From a virus, in IMG/VR virus record IMGVR_UViG_3300036766_000416, positions 114,610 through 178,609 of that record: a stretch of 64,000 bases of DNA. The stretch is one strand, 5' to 3'. Position 1 is the first letter of the stretch, and each line of letters opens with the position of its first letter. Made by a program: the position numbers and the translations under genes. The notes under the pieces are model-generated. The model made no database searches, had not been told where the DNA came from, and saw only the letters and a program-made list of their open reading frames with translations. This document shows positions 61,896-64,000 of the stretch, piece after piece.

Positions 61896-62140
61896 GCACC
61901 GGACTAATCAACATGCTCCTATTGGAGAAAGACAAAGACGTTCAAGAACTCGCTATGCTACTCGCTGATATCGAGAAGGCATTGGTGTCCAAGGAAATCA
62001 CTGAGCAGGAGTATGTGCAACTGCAAATAGATGTGGAACGATTACGCGCAGTGACAATGCTTGCGAATGATGCTCGTATAGATATTATGGTACACGAAGC
62101 GATTCGTGGACTCATACAATTAGCTAAGACTGTGTGGTGA
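61892..62140 (+). CDS. Hypothetical helical protein, 82 aa
   Basis: All-helical, charged, no motif. Overlaps the lipoprotein gene by ATGA and is followed closely by the next gene. Function unknown. Confidence 0.55.
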   Translation: MSTGLINMLLLEKDKDVQELAMLLADIEKALVSKEITEQEYVQLQIDVERLRAVTMLANDARIDIMVHEAIRGLIQLAKTVW

Positions 62141-62143
62141 TTT

Positions 62144-62560
62144 ATGAAGATTTTCTATCGTGATGGATATAAATACCAACTGTTTGCAGATTACATTTAT
62201 AATTTGCCTGATTACTTTGTGCCCACATGGCACGAGATAGAAACAGATTTCTTGTGGTATGATGGTGTCAAGCAGTTGATCGTGAAGCAGGGGTACGCAT
62301 GGGATGGTCCTAGTGGTCCCACATGGGACACCAAGAATTTTCTGCGTGGGTCCCTGGTACACGATTCTGTCTATCAGTTGTGCCGTGAAGGGTTCCTCGA
62401 GAAGAATATACATCGCCCCATTGCGGATAGGCTTCTCTATGACCTGGTGCGCGAAGATGGCATGAATTGGTTCCGTGCGAAGTATGTCTATTACGCCGTG
62501 CGTGTGGCAGCGAACCCTATGGCTCGCAAACAACCGAAAGTGATATTAACAGCACCATGA
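62144..62560 (+). CDS. DUF1353-like protein
   Basis: 138 residues with the DUF1353 hallmark GYAWDGPSGPTWDTKNFLRGSLVHDSVYQL, a histidine-containing motif found in many phage proteins of unknown function. It is often near lysis and tail genes. Confidence 0.75.
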   Translation: MKIFYRDGYKYQLFADYIYNLPDYFVPTWHEIETDFLWYDGVKQLIVKQGYAWDGPSGPTWDTKNFLRGSLVHDSVYQLCREGFLEKNIHRPIADRLLYDLVREDGMNWFRAKYVYYAVRVAANPMARKQPKVILTAP

Positions 62561-62829
62561 GTGAACCAAAGGTTGTGAGTCTCAAGGGCATTGCACCTGG
62601 GCATTATGTGCGCGTGGATCGTGGCACGGACTGGGGTAATCCATTTGTGATGCGTAGTCAAACCGAGCTAGAACGCCATAGAGTGTGTGGGCTCTATGAG
62701 CAATACGCACAGTGGAGAATGACCGTAGACCCTGAATGGCTAGACTCATTGAGAGGAAAAAATTTAGCCTGTTGGTGTGCTCCAAAGCGTTGTCACGCAG
62801 ACACTCTATTGAGGTTAGCGAATGAGTGA
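62557..62829 (+). CDS. DUF4326-like protein
   Basis: 90 residues. DWGNPFVM, LRGKNLACWCAPKRCHADTLL is the DUF4326 pattern with the CWC..P..CH metal-like cluster. The role of the family is unknown. ATG 62557 overlaps the preceding stop. Confidence 0.7.
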   Translation: MSEPKVVSLKGIAPGHYVRVDRGTDWGNPFVMRSQTELERHRVCGLYEQYAQWRMTVDPEWLDSLRGKNLACWCAPKRCHADTLLRLANE

Positions 62830-63031
62830 CAGAGAGAAATCATTGATTAAAGCAGGTAACGAGTTAGTCAAAACATTCGGTCATCGAGTGGGATGCCCAG
62901 TCCTCAATCGTCCTGAATGGGCGTGTGGCTGTGGGCAAGCAGACGAATATGGATATGCGATGAGCACATGGAGAACAGCAGTTGAAACGATCACGGACGA
63001 AGGGTATCCACCTCAATGGTTGAAAAAATAG
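62822..63031 (+). CDS. Hypothetical protein, 69 aa, cysteine-containing
   Basis: Contains VGCPVLNRPEWACGCGQA with three cysteines, a possible small metal site. Overlaps the neighbours at both ends. Function unknown. Confidence 0.5.
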   Translation: MSDREKSLIKAGNELVKTFGHRVGCPVLNRPEWACGCGQADEYGYAMSTWRTAVETITDEGYPPQWLKK

Positions 63032-63450
63032 TCCTCATGCTCGCCCTCATTGTGCTTGGCTTTGCTAGCATGGTGTCTGCTCATTTACCCATCGAGGTGC
63101 TCTATTGTCCTGCCTTTCAATATGTCGGCGCAACCCATATTCCTAAAATGCTGACCACAAAGGTGACCGAGAATGGATTGTATGCGGAACTCTATGATGT
63201 GACAGGTGACAATAAAGTGGATATCGTGACCTATTCGGCTCTGGATGGTGGGATCTTTGATAAAGATAAAGGTGAACCTCTTCACAAAGACATGCCGATT
63301 TTCTATGAGGTTGACGATGATGGCGACCAAGAAGCCGATGCGCTCTATATTGATGCGCGTGGTGAACAGCGTTGCGAGGATATTATTCTCTATGCAGAAG
63401 ATTCGGCCCGCGGTGGTAGCCTCGTGTCCTGGGGAACGTTGGCATTTTAA
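63016..63450 (+). CDS. Exported protein with EF-hand/dockerin-like calcium loops
   Basis: 144 residues with a signal peptide (LMLALIVLGFASMVSA). Two segments, DVTGDNKVDIVTY and EVDDDGDQEADALY, have the DxxxDxxxD pattern of calcium-binding loops. Two cysteines could form a disulphide in the periplasm. Function unknown. Confidence 0.5.
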   Translation: MVEKIVLMLALIVLGFASMVSAHLPIEVLYCPAFQYVGATHIPKMLTTKVTENGLYAELYDVTGDNKVDIVTYSALDGGIFDKDKGEPLHKDMPIFYEVDDDGDQEADALYIDARGEQRCEDIILYAEDSARGGSLVSWGTLAF

Positions 63451-63479
63451 CAAGTGTAAACAGAGAGGATAGGGATAAT

Positions 63480-63917
63480 ATGTCACAGACAACTGTTGCT
63501 TTACGAGTAGTATTGGCAGACGTTTTTTCTTTATATTACAAATTACACTCGGCACATTGGAATACCACTGGTTTACTATTTCATAGTTTACATGGATTTT
63601 TTGACGTTCTTTATACTGAAGTTTGGAAATCTGTAGATGAAATTGCCGAGCACATTCGAACACTTGACGAACTGGCACCAGCCTCCTTAACAGAATTATT
63701 AAGTCACGCATCTCTCCAAGAAAATTCTCTTATTCCAGGAACACCTTCAGAAATGATACAAGAAATCATCATTCTTAACCATATAGTGCTTCACTCCCTC
63801 TATAGTGCTCACACCGCGTCAGAATATGAGAAGCACACGGGTATAACAAATTTTATTGAATCAAGAATTGATATCCACGCCAAACATCAATGGCAACTCA
63901 AGGCCCATTTGAATTGA
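63480..63917 (+). CDS. dps: Dps/ferritin-like DNA-binding protein
   Basis: 145 residues. LHSAHWNTTGLLFHSLHGFFDVLYTEVWKSVDEIAEHIRTL carries the Dps-type ferroxidase residues (His, Trp-His-like, Asp, Glu), and the second helix pair is present. It oxidises iron and may bind or shield phage DNA. Found in some phages. Confidence 0.7.
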   Translation: MSQTTVALRVVLADVFSLYYKLHSAHWNTTGLLFHSLHGFFDVLYTEVWKSVDEIAEHIRTLDELAPASLTELLSHASLQENSLIPGTPSEMIQEIIILNHIVLHSLYSAHTASEYEKHTGITNFIESRIDIHAKHQWQLKAHLN

Positions 63918-63925
63918 GGAGTCCG

Positions 63926-64000
63926 ATGCAACACAAAAGCATTTGCTCAGAGTGTAATCGACCATGTACCATTGAGTATGAAGAAAATGATGGTACTATT
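63926..64000 (+). CDS. Start of a further gene, cut by the window edge
   Basis: ATG 63926 begins MQHKSICSECNRPCTIEYEE, with CxxC and another Cys, possibly zinc-binding. A GAGG site lies upstream. The rest is outside the window. Confidence 0.4.
   Translation, partial: MQHKSICSECNRPCTIEYEENDGTI

Noticed and set aside
62168-62175. TATAAATA late promoter
   Set aside because: It lies 24 bases inside the DUF1353-like gene with no gene start suitably downstream. Probably chance. Similar CATAAATA at 44244 and 61293 is also inside genes.
1-64000. CRISPR array or insertion sequence
   Set aside because: No regularly spaced direct repeats and no transposase-like protein were seen. Mobile elements here are homing endonucleases.

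Overview
The window looks like part of the genome of a lytic, tailed, T4-superfamily myovirus. It carries a nearly complete T4-type replication and recombination set: sliding clamp gp45, clamp loader gp44 and gp62, RegA, family B polymerase gp43, UvsX, helicase gp41 and primase gp61. With these come phage nucleotide-metabolism genes (dCMP deaminase, dNMP kinase, ThyX, a B12-type class II ribonucleotide reductase, a MazG-like protein) and holin/endolysin-type genes. Almost everything is on the + strand, with stop/start overlaps. The host cannot be read from the sequence. Sigma70-type promoters, a lipobox protein and signal peptides fit a Gram-negative host, but that is inference.

Layout. 0-8.3 kb is a DNA-modification-like block: a 2OG oxygenase with a possible acyltransferase-like N-terminus, a helicase-methyltransferase resembling single-chain Type ISP enzymes, an adenine methyltransferase split into two overlapping frames, a PLP enzyme and a further methyltransferase. 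9-13.2 kb holds a CobT-like metallopeptidase/VWA protein and a CobS-like AAA+ ATPase, each behind its own promoter. 13.2-19.7 kb has nucleotide enzymes, clamp, clamp loader and RegA. 19.7-20.17 kb is the only long stretch without a convincing gene. 20.2-30.4 kb holds small genes, an M15 peptidase, the split DNA polymerase, UvsX, helicase, an oxygenase and a zincin. 30.4-32.9 kb has two large proteins of uncertain role, one with a ligase-like KxDG motif. 33.4-42.8 kb is a glycan-type cassette: four glycosyltransferase-like genes, a HAD-nucleotidyltransferase fusion, three small-molecule methyltransferases and a phosphodiesterase-like gene, with a DNA methyltransferase inside. 43.5-57.1 kb holds virion-like modular proteins, a structural protein and lysis genes. 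57.8-64 kb holds primase, ThyX, class II RNR and small accessory genes including a Dps-like protein.

Two themes dominate. First, 15 homing-endonuclease genes (10 GIY-YIG, 5 HNH) sit at gene junctions, and one splits the DNA polymerase between catalytic motifs A and B. Further on, the polymerase frame is broken by five bases in the form GGT-TAG-GT inside motif B, which resembles a very short ribosome-bypass site. Second, about ten promoters share a TTGACA / 16-17 nt / extended -10 layout, and at several of them a start codon lies at or next to the predicted transcription start. In two cases this starts a 12-13 codon mini-ORF whose stop overlaps the start of the main gene.

Functional assignments rest on motifs read by eye. 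No database search was run.
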